64,000 nucleotides of DNA from JAZDCZ01 sp046757925 (GTDB taxonomy: Bacteria; Gemmatimonadota; Gemmatimonadetes; Gemmatimonadales; GWC2-71-9): assembly GCA_046757925.1 (NCBI GenBank), contig JBHHZE010000006.1, positions 1 to 64,000 of the forward strand, given 5' to 3'. The notes beneath the pieces were generated by a model that saw only the letters and a program-made list of their open reading frames with translations, did not search any database and was not told where the DNA came from. Positions 6,442-14,800 of this stretch are shown in pieces. How positions within the stretch are numbered: position 1 is the first letter of the stretch; the number at the start of each line of letters is the position of its first letter. Position numbers and translations under genes: made by a program.

Positions 6442-9400
6442 TTAGAAGCCCAGGTCGATCCCGAACCACCAACTTCTGGTGCGGGGGAAAGGTGCAACGT
6501 CGATGTTCCGCCCTATGCCTTGGTTTCCGAAGTTGCTTACTTCGGGATCCATGCCGCTGTAATCTGTGAATGTGATGATGTTGCGGCCGCTCACGGAGAG
6601 GCGGACATATCGCGCTGCCGGCCAGATCCTGTTGATCACGTTGCGGGGTACCTCGTACGAGAGCGTCAGCTCTCGCAGTTTGAGGAACGAAGCGTCCTCA
6701 ACATAGACCCTTATGTCCGTTCCGAAGGTCGTGATTCGATGCAACCCCTTGGGATCGCCGCTGCCAGGATCGATTTCGTCGTAGTCAGCGGTATTGCTCC
6801 CCGCATCGTACAGCAGTCTGGTCAAGTTGACGATGTCGCTTCCCTGCTGCCAATCCCATAGGGAAAACAGGCTGAAGCCATGCCACTTGATGTCGTTGTT
6901 GAAGGTAAATCTGAAGTCGGGATTGGAATCTCCGACCTTCTTTATGACGGTCCCGCCGCTCCCGTCCGGCACGTTCCCCACTATCTGGGTGGCGGACTGG
7001 CCTTTCTCGATCTTGAACGATCCTAGTCCGGTGCCGAATCCGGCATTCGCCGGTAGGAATGCGGGCACCGGAAGGTCTGTTACCTTGCTGCGATTCAGCG
7101 AGAACGTCGTTCTGAATACCCAACTGAAGTTGCTGCTCTGAGCCGGGACCAATGCCAAACCTACGTCCACGCCGTTTACGCGCATCCGGCCACCGTTGAA
7201 CACCTCTTGGGTGAATCCCGAAGACGGAGCAAGCTGGCGCTGCAGGATCAGATCGCTGACGCTTCTATGCCACCCTGTGACGTCGAGGGAGGCCTTACCA
7301 CCGAACAACGTGGCGTCGAATCCTGCTTCGATCTCGCGTTGACGTTCCGGCTTGATGTCGTTGATCACGACCGGGCCCTGAACCTGGAAGCCCGGCAATC
7401 CGCCAATGTTGACCGTGGCGGTGAGCGGCGTGAACTTGGCGCCGAACACCGGCTGGTTGGCCGATTCACCGTAGGCCGACCGGAGCTTGATCTCGTCTAG
7501 GAAACCGTTCTGTACCGGGACCCGGTATGAAGCCGCGGCCTTGGGATAGGCAAACAGCTTGTCGTCGTTCGTGCTGGCGCTATTCTGGTCAGCTCGGAAG
7601 CCGGCTGTAAGCAGGAGCCGTTCCCTGATCAGGACTTCCTCCTGTACGTAGAGCCCCAGTGTCTTCACCCGTTGACGCAGCTCGTTCACCTGAATGTTGG
7701 TAGCCGCGTTCACGTTGCTTTGCCCAGGAACTACGTTGCGAGCCGTGATGCGCGAGACATTGAGGTCGGTGGTGGAGTACTGGATGCCCGCAGACGTAGT
7801 CGCCGTGTAGGCGCCGCTGATAGGACTGAACTTGTACACCACGCTGCCATCCAAGTTGATGTTCTCGTTGTCGCTGTTACTCAACAGCGACGTACCGGGG
7901 AGACCATCGTCGTCCTCGAACTGCAGAATGGATGGGAACAACAGCGCGTTCTTCTGCGAAAAGCGATCTACGCCGACGGAGCCCACTAGCTTGACGTTGT
8001 GTTTCTCTGAGCGCACGGCCTCAGCCTCGAGCCTTGCCGATCCTATGAAACGGTATACGTCTTCGTCATTCGACATGCGGCTGATCGTTTGCAGAGGATT
8101 GCTTCGCTCGAATGGGTTGGCGGGAAACGTCCCTGCCGCGTTGGCGCAGATGGGGCGTGGATCCGACTCCTTACAGATGCTCAGGTCGAACACGTTCGGT
8201 GTGAACGGGAAGACCATGAACGGGCTCACGCCGGCGTTGTCGTTGTTACTCAGTGCACGCTGAGCGTTGCTGTGTGCCAGATTAGAACTCACCTGAAGCG
8301 CGAACCGACTCCCGATCTTCTGGTCGACGTTCACCCGCAGCGACTGCTTCTCGAACCCCGAGTTCGGCATGATGCCGCCGTCGTCGTGCCACAGACCTGA
8401 AACGAAGTACCGCGTGTCCTCGTCGCCGCCCGAGACGCTGATGGAACTCTGGCTCGAGAGAGGATGCCGACCCGCTAGATCTTCCTCGAGATCGTACGAC
8501 TTGCCGGGCTGAAATCCGTATTGTGCTGCTGTGCCGGGAGCAAGCCCCAACCCCGAATCCGCTGCCGCGGCGCTAGCGAAATTGCGGGGACGGAAACCCA
8601 GCTTGTGTGCTAGATCGAAGGTCCCAAACCGCTCCGAGACATTGATCTGAGGCCGCCCACTGCGGCCCCGCTTGGTCGTGATGATGATCACGCCGGACGA
8701 TGCCTGAGATCCATAAATCGCGGCCGCCGACGGGCCCTTGAGAATCTCGATATTCTCGATATCTGCCGGGTTGATATCGACTATGCGGTTTACCTGGTTG
8801 TCCTGGGTAAGAGATGGGTTGGATCCACCGCTCGCCGCAGTTACCGCATTGGCGTTCGACGGGATCGCCACGTCGCTCACGAGTACGCCGTCGATGACAT
8901 AGAGTGGCTGTGCCACCGCATTGATCGATGTGACACCTCGAAGCTCTACCTGGAGGCCTCCACCGGGGGCTCCCGAGTTGGCCTGGATGTTGGCTCCAGC
9001 CACCTTCCCCTGAATTTGCTGCTCCACGCTGGCCGCGGGCGCGACTTCGAGTTGATCGGCAGAGACAGTGGAAACGCCGTTCGCCAGGTTGCGGCGCTCC
9101 ACGCCGGTAGCCTGACCGGTCACTACAACCTCTTCCAGCTGCAGGATGTCCTGCTTGAGTGAGACATCCAGCGTGCGCTGGGTTCCGGTGACCGTTACCA
9201 GGGCTCGCTGGAAGCCGATCATCCGAAACAGAACGCTTACCCTACCGATTGGGATGCCGATGGAATAGGTACCATCTTCCCGAACAGTCGTCCGAATCGT
9301 GGTGTTGGGAATAAGTACCTCTGCACCAGCAAGTGGCTCGTTGCTTACCGCATCGGTGACTCGTCCGTTGAGCACCCGCGTCTGAGCGGATGCATCGACG

Positions 9401-9453
9401 CGTCCGAGCAATAGCAACATCAGAAGCGTGAGTAGACCCATTTTGATCCTCAT
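6442..9453 (-). CDS. SusC/RagA-family TonB-linked outer-membrane receptor
   Basis: 1003 residues. In order: signal peptide (hydrophobic core 6-17, ending near ASAQ), a carboxypeptidase-regulatory-like beta domain (about 27-100), a TonB-box-like EEVVVTG, a plug domain (to about 265) with the SusC signature LYVIDG and GPSAAAIYGSQAS, then a C-terminal beta barrel ending in WWFGIDLGF. It imports large substrates using TonB energy together with the SusD-like lipoprotein encoded next. The start at 9453 is set by AAGGAGG five bases upstream. No regulator or sugar hydrolase lies beside the pair, so it may take up peptides or another polymer. Confidence 0.95.
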   Translation of the reverse strand: MRIKMGLLTLLMLLLLGRVDASAQTRVLNGRVTDAVSNEPLAGAEVLIPNTTIRTTVREDGTYSIGIPIGRVSVLFRMIGFQRALVTVTGTQRTLDVSLKQDILQLEEVVVTGQATGVERRNLANGVSTVSADQLEVAPAASVEQQIQGKVAGANIQANSGAPGGGLQVELRGVTSINAVAQPLYVIDGVLVSDVAIPSNANAVTAASGGSNPSLTQDNQVNRIVDINPADIENIEILKGPSAAAIYGSQASSGVIIITTKRGRSGRPQINVSERFGTFDLAHKLGFRPRNFASAAAADSGLGLAPGTAAQYGFQPGKSYDLEEDLAGRHPLSSQSSISVSGGDEDTRYFVSGLWHDDGGIMPNSGFEKQSLRVNVDQKIGSRFALQVSSNLAHSNAQRALSNNDNAGVSPFMVFPFTPNVFDLSICKESDPRPICANAAGTFPANPFERSNPLQTISRMSNDEDVYRFIGSARLEAEAVRSEKHNVKLVGSVGVDRFSQKNALLFPSILQFEDDDGLPGTSLLSNSDNENINLDGSVVYKFSPISGAYTATTSAGIQYSTTDLNVSRITARNVVPGQSNVNAATNIQVNELRQRVKTLGLYVQEEVLIRERLLLTAGFRADQNSASTNDDKLFAYPKAAASYRVPVQNGFLDEIKLRSAYGESANQPVFGAKFTPLTATVNIGGLPGFQVQGPVVINDIKPERQREIEAGFDATLFGGKASLDVTGWHRSVSDLILQRQLAPSSGFTQEVFNGGRMRVNGVDVGLALVPAQSSNFSWVFRTTFSLNRSKVTDLPVPAFLPANAGFGTGLGSFKIEKGQSATQIVGNVPDGSGGTVIKKVGDSNPDFRFTFNNDIKWHGFSLFSLWDWQQGSDIVNLTRLLYDAGSNTADYDEIDPGSGDPKGLHRITTFGTDIRVYVEDASFLKLRELTLSYEVPRNVINRIWPAARYVRLSVSGRNIITFTDYSGMDPEVSNFGNQGIGRNIDVAPFPRTRSWWFGIDLGF

Positions 9454-9458
9454 GGGCA

Positions 9459-9465
9459 CCTCCTT
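9459..9465 (-). promoter_or_regulatory. Strong ribosome binding site of the susC-like gene
   Basis: AAGGAGG on the minus strand, five bases before ATG at 9453. It selects this ATG over the GTG at 9459, which overlaps the site itself. A full Shine-Dalgarno argues against Bacteroidota, where SusC homologues are most familiar. Confidence 0.8.
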
Positions 9466-9646
9466 ATAGTTGCGTGTGAATAAGGAACTATCCGGCAGGC
9501 AGGTCCGTCATAGGGCCGAATTCCCAGCCGCCAGATGGTAACGAACTTCGCGATCATCACGTTTTCGGGACTTATATGCACGGTCTCCACAATCGGTTCC
9601 AGAGCGCTTGCTTGGGATTCCGCACACCTTCCAAACTAGGCCGGCT
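9466..9646. other. Untranslated upstream region of the susC-like gene
   Basis: About 180 bases without a gene. On the minus strand a TATAAG hexamer occurs at 9571-9576, but no matching -35 box stands at the right distance, so the promoter is not established. I see no repeat or small gene here. Confidence 0.4.
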
Positions 9647-9671
9647 ACCCAGGGCGGGGGCCGCCTTGGGT
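9647..9671 (-). terminator. Terminator-like hairpin downstream of tRNA-Ser
   Basis: An 11-base-pair stem (9647-9657 with 9661-9671, one G-T wobble) closes on a 3-base GGG loop, 70 bases past the 3' end of the tRNA. No T run follows on the minus strand, so its role as terminator is inferred from position. Confidence 0.4.
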
Positions 9672-9740
9672 CAGGTGAAGGAGAGTCCTACTGGCAACCG
9701 TTGGGAAGAATGGTGGGTCGGCTAGGTTTGGTCAAGGGTA

Positions 9741-9827
9741 CGGAGAGGGTGGGATTCGAACCCACGAGACCCGAAAGGGCCTACCGGTTTTCGAGACCGG
9801 CTCCTTCAACCACTCGGACACCTCTCC
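9741..9827 (-). tRNA. tRNA-Ser (anticodon CGA)
   Basis: 87 bases with a seven-pair acceptor stem GGAGAGG/CCTCTCC and discriminator G (9741). The anticodon stem CCGGT/ACCGG encloses CTCGAAA, giving anticodon CGA for UCG codons. A long variable arm (GGCCCTTTCGGGTCTC region) marks it as a class II tRNA. The T arm contains GTGGGTTCGAATCCCAC. CCA is not encoded. Confidence 0.96.
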
Positions 9828-9836
9828 TTGGCGTGC

Positions 9837-9865
9837 ATTATAGGCAGCCGGAGCCGTACTTTCCA
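9837..9865 (-). promoter_or_regulatory. Promoter of tRNA-Ser
   Basis: On the minus strand TGGAAA (9860-9865; 4 of 6 to TTGACA) is separated by exactly 17 bases from a perfect TATAAT (9837-9842). Transcription would start close to 9830, only a few bases ahead of the mature tRNA 5' end at 9827. Confidence 0.7.
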
Positions 9866-9958
9866 GGCTGCGATCCCGGAGCCGGCTTCGCCTTGTTGCG
9901 AGCATTCCGGAGGGTCTCGTTGACGGGGTCTCCGGTGGTGTCTAACTTGCCCGCGGAA

Positions 9959-10507
9959 ATGACTTCCCCCGAGCGCACAACTCTCTTGGATGCCGCAGCC
10001 GTCTCGCAGGCCCTGGACCGGATGAGCCGGGCAGTTGCGGATTTTGCCGACGGCCCCCAGAAACTGGTTCTCATTGGCATACGGAGGCGGGGTGTGGAGC
10101 TGGCCGAGCGAATCGCTGCGTCCCTGTCCCAGACAGAAGGCGTCGATGTTCCACGTGGGGCTCTCGACATCACGCTTTATCGCGATGATTTGCAGACGGT
10201 GGGGCCGCGGCCGGTTGTGGGAGAGACCCGGATTCCGCTAGACCTTTCTGGATGCTGTGTGGTGATCGTGGACGACGTGCTGTATACCGGGCGCACGGTG
10301 AGGGCGGCCCTCAACGAAATAGCGGATTTCGGACGCCCGGCGCGGGTCGGGCTCGCCGTCTTGGTGGACCGGGGTGGCCGGGAACTCCCGATTCAGGCCG
10401 ATGTCGTGGGAGAGACCGTTGCAACGCCACCGGGCACGCACGTTGAGGTGCTGGTATCCGAATTGGATGGTAGAGACGCGGTCGAGTTGGTTCGGGTGAA
10501 ACAGTGA
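9959..10507 (+). CDS. pyrR: Bifunctional pyr operon regulator / uracil phosphoribosyltransferase PyrR
   Basis: 182 residues, the usual PyrR length. The PRPP-binding signature VDDVLYTGRT is at 104-113, and the IGIRRRG segment (39-45) and the R-D-D loop (75-77) match the family. PyrR binds the pyr mRNA in response to UMP/UTP to attenuate expression and also makes UMP from uracil. It heads the pyr operon and overlaps pyrB by 4 bases. The ATG at 9959 is preferred; GTG at 9938 is an alternative. Longer in-frame extension would run through the opposite-strand tRNA gene and is rejected. Confidence 0.92.
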   Translation: MTSPERTTLLDAAAVSQALDRMSRAVADFADGPQKLVLIGIRRRGVELAERIAASLSQTEGVDVPRGALDITLYRDDLQTVGPRPVVGETRIPLDLSGCCVVIVDDVLYTGRTVRAALNEIADFGRPARVGLAVLVDRGGRELPIQADVVGETVATPPGTHVEVLVSELDGRDAVELVRVKQ

Positions 10508-11481
10508 CGGTGGGCCTCGGCAAAGACCTGCTGGGTTTGGAGCACCTCTCGGTTGACCAGTTGCGGCTCATATTGGATACCGCTGAGCCCTTCAAGGAAG
10601 TGAGCGAGCGCGCGATAAAGAAGGTGCCCGCCTTGCGCGGCAAGACGATAGTGAATCTGTTCTTCGAAGCATCCACCAGAACGAGAGTCTCGTTCGAGTT
10701 CGCCGAGAAGCGGCTCTCCGCCGACACCGTCAACATCGCGGCCAGCGGGTCGTCGGTGCAAAAGGGTGAGAATCTGGTGGACACGGCGCGCAACCTGGAA
10801 GCCATGCGGATCGATATGGTGGTGGTGCGGCATCCCTCTTCGGGAGCCGCGCGGTTCCTGGCAGAGCGGATTCCATCGAACGTGATCAACGCAGGCGACG
10901 GCCAGCACGAACATCCTACTCAGGCGCTCCTCGACATGCTAACCATCCGCGATGCACTGGGAAGAATCGAAGGCCTGAAGGTGTGTATTTGCGGTGACAT
11001 TCTCCACAGCAGGGTTGCCAGGAGCAATATCTGGGGGTTGCTCAAGATGCGCGCCGAAGTGGCGGTGTGTGGTCCACCGTCACTGCTTCCACTGGGCATA
11101 GCGGACTTGGGCGTAACGGTCTTCCGCCGAATCGAAGCGGCAATCGAATGGAGTGACGCGCTCAACGTGCTGCGCCTTCAGCTCGAGCGCATGCAGGCCG
11201 GCTACATTCCGTCCCTGCGCGAGTACTACCGAGTCTTCGGTGTCACCGCCGAGCGGTTGGACAAGGCGCCGAAGGATCTGGTGATTCTACATCCGGGCCC
11301 GATCAATCGCGGCGTAGAGATAGATTCCCGCGTGGCCGACGGGCCGCACAGTGTCATCCTGCATCAGGTCACCAACGGCGTGGCGGTACGAATGGCCGTG
11401 CTTTATCTGGTGGCCGGTGGCGCACCCGAGTTGGCAGAGGCGGCAAAGGGACAGGTCCGGGCTCGAGGAGAATCGCAGTGA
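10504..11481 (+). CDS. pyrB: Aspartate carbamoyltransferase catalytic subunit
   Basis: 325 residues. It joins carbamoyl phosphate and aspartate in the second step of UMP synthesis. The carbamoyl-phosphate loop STRTR (57-61, within FFEASTRTRVSFE), HPTQALLD (137-144) and the HPGPINRGVE segment near the C-terminus are all present. It starts at GTG in a GTGA overlap with pyrR and ends in a GTGA overlap with pyrC. No pyrI regulatory-chain gene is adjacent, as expected for PyrR-controlled operons in which PyrB acts alone or with PyrC. Confidence 0.97.
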   Translation: MTVGLGKDLLGLEHLSVDQLRLILDTAEPFKEVSERAIKKVPALRGKTIVNLFFEASTRTRVSFEFAEKRLSADTVNIAASGSSVQKGENLVDTARNLEAMRIDMVVVRHPSSGAARFLAERIPSNVINAGDGQHEHPTQALLDMLTIRDALGRIEGLKVCICGDILHSRVARSNIWGLLKMRAEVAVCGPPSLLPLGIADLGVTVFRRIEAAIEWSDALNVLRLQLERMQAGYIPSLREYYRVFGVTAERLDKAPKDLVILHPGPINRGVEIDSRVADGPHSVILHQVTNGVAVRMAVLYLVAGGAPELAEAAKGQVRARGESQ

Positions 11482-12767
11482 GACCGGTTTTGCTCAAGGG
11501 CGGTCGGATCGTAGACCCGTCACAGGACTACGATACAGTTGGCGATCTACTGATTCGGAGTGGCACGATAGAGGCTATCGGCGTCGGGTTCGACGCTCCG
11601 GAGGAGGCCCTAGTCCTGGATGTATCAGGTCGCGTCGTAGCGCCCGGATTGATCGACCTGCACGTACATTTGCGGGAGCCGGGCCGGGAGGACGCAGAGA
11701 CGGTGGCCACTGGAGCGCGAGCGGCAACGGCGGGCGGCTTTACGTCGATCTGCGCCATGCCCAATACCGATCCCGTAACCGACAATCAGGCAGCCGTGGG
11801 TTTCATCGTTAAGCAGGCGGCCGATGCCAGGGCGGCGAGGGTATACCCGATCGGGGCGATCACTCTGGGCCAGCGTGGTGAGAAGCTGGCCGAGTTTGGC
11901 GAACTCGTGCACGCTGGTGCGGTCGCCGTAAGCGACGACGGTCATCCCGTTGTCTCGAGTCATATGATGCGTACCGCATTGGAATATGCGCGTACGTTCG
12001 ATATTCCCGTCGCGGATCACTGCGAAGATCCAACCCTCGCTGCCGGTGGGGTCATGCACGAAGGTGAGGTGTCGACACGCCTGGGTCTCAAGGGAATCCC
12101 TGCAGCCGCCGAGGAGATCATGGTCGCTCGAGACGTGCTTTTGGCGGAGCTTACCGGTGGACACGTACACCTGTGCCACATCTCGACGAGACGCTCGGTA
12201 GGTCTGATTCGTAGCGCAAAGGAACGTGGGGTCAGCGTTACCGCGGAGGCGACGCCACACCACTTTACGCTGACTCATTCGGCTTGCGAGGGCTACGACA
12301 CTAACGCCAAGATGAATCCGCCCCTCCGCGAGGCCCCGGACGTGGAGGAGGTGCGAAACGGACTCAGGGATGGGACTCTCGATGCGATCGCCACAGATCA
12401 TGCACCACATCACTATGAGATGAAGGAGCGGGATTTCGATGATGCCCCATTCGGAGTAGTCGGGCTCGAGACTGCTCTGGGTTTGGGTATCACCGAGTTG
12501 GTGCGGAAGGGGCTGCTGTCGCTGGGTGAGCTGATCGCTCGAATGAGTGTGGTTCCGGCCAAGATTTTCCATTTGCCTGGAGGAACGCTCGCGCCGGGGG
12601 CGGTCGCGGATATCGTAGTCTTCGATCCCGAAGCCAGGACGGTCGTGGAGACCAGCGACTTCGTGTCAAAGAGCCACAACACGCCGTTCGTGGGAAGAGA
12701 GCTGTACGGTGTCGTGGAGAGAACGATCGTGGGAGGCCGGTCGGTGTTCGTCCGCAGCGGACAGTGA
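11478..12767 (+). CDS. pyrC: Dihydroorotase (class I, multifunctional-complex type)
   Basis: 429 residues, an amidohydrolase-superfamily zinc enzyme that cyclises carbamoyl aspartate to dihydroorotate. The metal motif HVHLREP begins at H62, AMPNT follows, and ATDHAPHH supplies the catalytic aspartate near residue 304. NAKMNPPLR is a substrate-binding segment. The protein belongs to the longer class I type usually found beside pyrB. It is translated from GTG overlapping the pyrB stop. Three bases separate it from the aldolase-family gene. Confidence 0.96.
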   Translation: MRPVLLKGGRIVDPSQDYDTVGDLLIRSGTIEAIGVGFDAPEEALVLDVSGRVVAPGLIDLHVHLREPGREDAETVATGARAATAGGFTSICAMPNTDPVTDNQAAVGFIVKQAADARAARVYPIGAITLGQRGEKLAEFGELVHAGAVAVSDDGHPVVSSHMMRTALEYARTFDIPVADHCEDPTLAAGGVMHEGEVSTRLGLKGIPAAAEEIMVARDVLLAELTGGHVHLCHISTRRSVGLIRSAKERGVSVTAEATPHHFTLTHSACEGYDTNAKMNPPLREAPDVEEVRNGLRDGTLDAIATDHAPHHYEMKERDFDDAPFGVVGLETALGLGITELVRKGLLSLGELIARMSVVPAKIFHLPGGTLAPGAVADIVVFDPEARTVVETSDFVSKSHNTPFVGRELYGVVERTIVGGRSVFVRSGQ

Positions 12768-12770
12768 ATA

Positions 12771-13448
12771 ATGCGGCGTGACGTAGCGCGGGCTATCGCT
12801 CACTGTTGCCGCAGGATGGCGGACATCGGGCTTATCGCCGGAGCCGATGGCAACGTCGCGGTTCGCGTCGGGACCGACCGTGCCATTGTGACACCCAGCG
12901 GTCTCGTGAAGGCAGAACTGTCATCAGAGGATATGGTCGAAGTAGATCTGTCCGGCCGCCAAGTTCGGGGGCACCGCCGGGCGTCGAGCGAACTGGACAT
13001 GCATCTCCGTATCCTGCGGCTGCGCTCCGATGTGGGTGCCGTTGTCCATGCCCATCCTCCCGTGGCCACCGGCTTCGGGGTCGCGGGTCTGGCATTTGAC
13101 GACTGTGTACTACCAGAGCTTATCTTTCAAGTTGGCCATGTGCCGCTGGTACCATACGGCACACCGGGTACCCCGGAACTTGGGGACGCCTTGGAGCCAT
13201 ACATAGCTGACTATGATGCGGTTGTTCTCGCCAATCACGGGGCTGTGACGATGGGGACGACACTGGATGATGCGAGAATAAGAATGGAAAGCCTGGAGCA
13301 CGCGGCGAAGATCATTTTTACTGCACGTATGCTTGGCAAGGTGCTTCCTCTCGATCCGGCGCAGGTGCGGCACCTGGAAAGGTTGAGACGTGACCGAGGT
13401 TTACCGGGTCCGTACCCTGGTTGTCCCACGGATCCAACGGAGACATGA
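12771..13448 (+). CDS. Class II aldolase/adducin family protein
   Basis: 225 residues resembling L-fuculose-phosphate aldolase and L-ribulose-phosphate 4-epimerase. Visible are the GADGNVAVR phosphate loop (24-32), PSG (42-44), SSELDMH with catalytic-type E74, and metal ligands H93, H95 and H156. A zinc-dependent aldolase on a small sugar phosphate or methylthioribulose-type substrate is likely, but the exact reaction is not clear. The location directly after pyrC and directly before a coiled-coil gene indicates co-transcription, with no obvious metabolic link to pyrimidines. Confidence 0.88.
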   Translation: MRRDVARAIAHCCRRMADIGLIAGADGNVAVRVGTDRAIVTPSGLVKAELSSEDMVEVDLSGRQVRGHRRASSELDMHLRILRLRSDVGAVVHAHPPVATGFGVAGLAFDDCVLPELIFQVGHVPLVPYGTPGTPELGDALEPYIADYDAVVLANHGAVTMGTTLDDARIRMESLEHAAKIIFTARMLGKVLPLDPAQVRHLERLRRDRGLPGPYPGCPTDPTET

Positions 13449-14387
13449 ATGGGAGAAGATTCGTTGAAATCGGCTGGCGACATCAAGCGCCTGCGCGATG
13501 AAAAAGTCAAGCTGGAGGGTTGGCTCGCGCGACTCTCGGACGCCGGAAACGAGACGCCGGACAATGTGCGCAGCAAGGTCGAGGGTGACTATAGAGAACG
13601 ACTCGGTCAAGTGGTGGCGGAGCTTCAGAGCCATAGCGCTGAAATAAGGGCAGTGCTGGACAAACAAAGAGAAGTGCGGGCCGGGATCGCCGAGGAAGAG
13701 ACCGGGGCCACCGAGAAGCTTGCCGAAGCTGGGTTGCGCCACAGCGTGGGGGAATACGATAAGAAGGAGTGGACGAAGATCGAGTCGGAGATCAACGCAA
13801 CTCTTCAGGAGCTCCGCGGTAAGCTCGCCGGTGTTGACTCTGAGATACAGGAGCTGGAGGAACTCATGGCGATAGTTTCCGAGCCGGAAACGGCCGGGCA
13901 GGTGAGCCGTGAGTCGATGGGGGTCAAGGCTGGGGGCGACGGGGTCGACGAGGTCGACGAGGTCTCGGTTGCGGCTCGACCGGAGGAGTCGGTCGGCGGT
14001 GCCGCGGGTGAACCAGCCGCCGCATCGCAACACGATGCTTTCGATGGTCTAGATTTTCTGAGGTCCGTGACGGAGGACGAGGGCCATGGACCAGCGGCGG
14101 CACGGGCCAGCGGTGAGACGGTACAACCGGTAGAGGCCTTGGAGCAGGGGCCGGATCTGGGGGAGCCGAAACCCGAACCTGCACCCGCACCCGCACCCGA
14201 GCCTGTACCAAAAGCGCCGCGGGTCTCCAAGAGTGTTGGGGCCGAGGGGGTCACGTCATTTGCCGATACTACTGGGCAACCGAAAAAAGCCCAGGCCAAA
14301 ACCTTGAAGTGCGCTGAATGTGGTACGCTGAACCTGCCTACAGAGTGGTACTGCGAACGCTGCGGAGCCGAGCTGTCGGTGCTCTGA
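13449..14387 (+). CDS. Coiled-coil protein with proline/alanine linker and C-terminal zinc ribbon
   Basis: 312 residues, no family recognised. Residues 1-145 are charged and heptad-like, predicted coiled coil. Residues 150-280 are low complexity and acidic, including a VDEVDEV patch and a PEPAPAPAPEP stretch. The C-terminus (about 286-305) is a zinc ribbon with CAEC and CERC. No signal peptide or membrane helix is seen, so it is probably cytoplasmic. It abuts the aldolase gene with no intergenic base. The layout (coiled coil, flexible spacer, ribbon) suggests a scaffold or an RNA/DNA-associated adaptor, but this is inference. Confidence 0.8.
   Translation: MGEDSLKSAGDIKRLRDEKVKLEGWLARLSDAGNETPDNVRSKVEGDYRERLGQVVAELQSHSAEIRAVLDKQREVRAGIAEEETGATEKLAEAGLRHSVGEYDKKEWTKIESEINATLQELRGKLAGVDSEIQELEELMAIVSEPETAGQVSRESMGVKAGGDGVDEVDEVSVAARPEESVGGAAGEPAAASQHDAFDGLDFLRSVTEDEGHGPAAARASGETVQPVEALEQGPDLGEPKPEPAPAPAPEPVPKAPRVSKSVGAEGVTSFADTTGQPKKAQAKTLKCAECGTLNLPTEWYCERCGAELSVL
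14172..14204 (+). repeat. Short in-frame Pro-Ala repeat
   Basis: Tandem GCACCC hexamers (perfect copies at 14181-14198) with related flanking codons encode PEPAPAPAPEP in the coiled-coil/zinc-ribbon protein. Copy number could vary by slippage without shifting the frame. Confidence 0.7.
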
Positions 14388-14392
14388 ACCGG

Positions 14393-14644
14393 CTAGCTCT
14401 TTAGGGACACGACCTTCCTGAGCCGCCGCTTGTTCCGGGCGGCGGCGTTCTTGTGGATCAATCCCTTCCTGGCTGCCCTGTCGAGCAACCGCTCGGCCGC
14501 CTTGTACGCAGCCTCGGCACTCTCGGCTGTGGCGTTTCTCACGGCCTTGACGGCGGTTCTGAGTGCAGACCGCTGCACTCTGTTCCGTGCGCTGCGCCGT
14601 CGGGACTGCCGCATTCTCTTTTTTGCCGAAGGGCTATGGGGCAC
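14393..14644 (-). CDS. rpsT: 30S ribosomal protein S20
   Basis: 83 residues, very basic, with the S20 pattern SAKKRMRQSRRRSARNR at the N-terminus and LIHKNAAARNKRRL near the end. It binds 16S rRNA early in small-subunit assembly. It starts at GTG, with GAGGAG seven bases upstream and a good promoter at 14695-14723. S20 genes commonly have weak start codons linked to autoregulation. It is convergent with the coiled-coil gene, only 5 bases apart, with no terminator visible between them. Confidence 0.95.
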   Translation of the reverse strand: MPHSPSAKKRMRQSRRRSARNRVQRSALRTAVKAVRNATAESAEAAYKAAERLLDRAARKGLIHKNAAARNKRRLRKVVSLKS

Positions 14645-14651
14645 CCACTAA

Positions 14652-14657
14652 CTCCTC
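14652..14657 (-). promoter_or_regulatory. Ribosome binding site fixing the GTG start of rpsT
   Basis: GAGGAG on the minus strand, seven bases before GTG at 14644. Confidence 0.75.
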
Positions 14658-14694
14658 AATCCAAAACGTAGAAATCCATCAATTTCAAGGCGGA

Positions 14695-14723
14695 AGTGTA
14701 CCTCGCAAGTTGAGGCAAGTCAA
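14695..14723 (-). promoter_or_regulatory. rpsT promoter
   Basis: On the minus strand TTGACT (14718-14723), a 17-base spacer and TACACT (14695-14700). Transcription should begin near 14688, giving a leader of about 43 bases before the GTG. It is back to back with the promoter for the long plus-strand operon. Confidence 0.7.
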
Positions 14724-14736
14724 GGCACTACGCACT

Positions 14737-14765
14737 TTGACACTCGCTCGGGGCACCGTTACCTT
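14737..14765 (+). promoter_or_regulatory. Promoter at the head of the M50/scpA long operon
   Basis: A perfect TTGACA (14737-14742), 17-base spacer and TACCTT (14760-14765; 3 of 6). It is divergent from the rpsT promoter; the two -35 boxes are only 13 bases apart, so the promoters may compete. Confidence 0.55.
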
Positions 14766-14800
14766 TCGCCCCACGTCTACCCGAGGATTAACGTTACAGC

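Noticed and set aside
9608..9958. Long N-terminal extension of PyrR
   Set aside because: The frame is open back to 9608 but passes through the opposite-strand tRNA-Ser gene and its promoter, and homologous PyrR proteins begin near 9959.
11625..12572. 315-codon open frame on the minus strand opposite pyrC
   Set aside because: The composition is that of an antisense shadow, and pyrC is unambiguous on the other strand.
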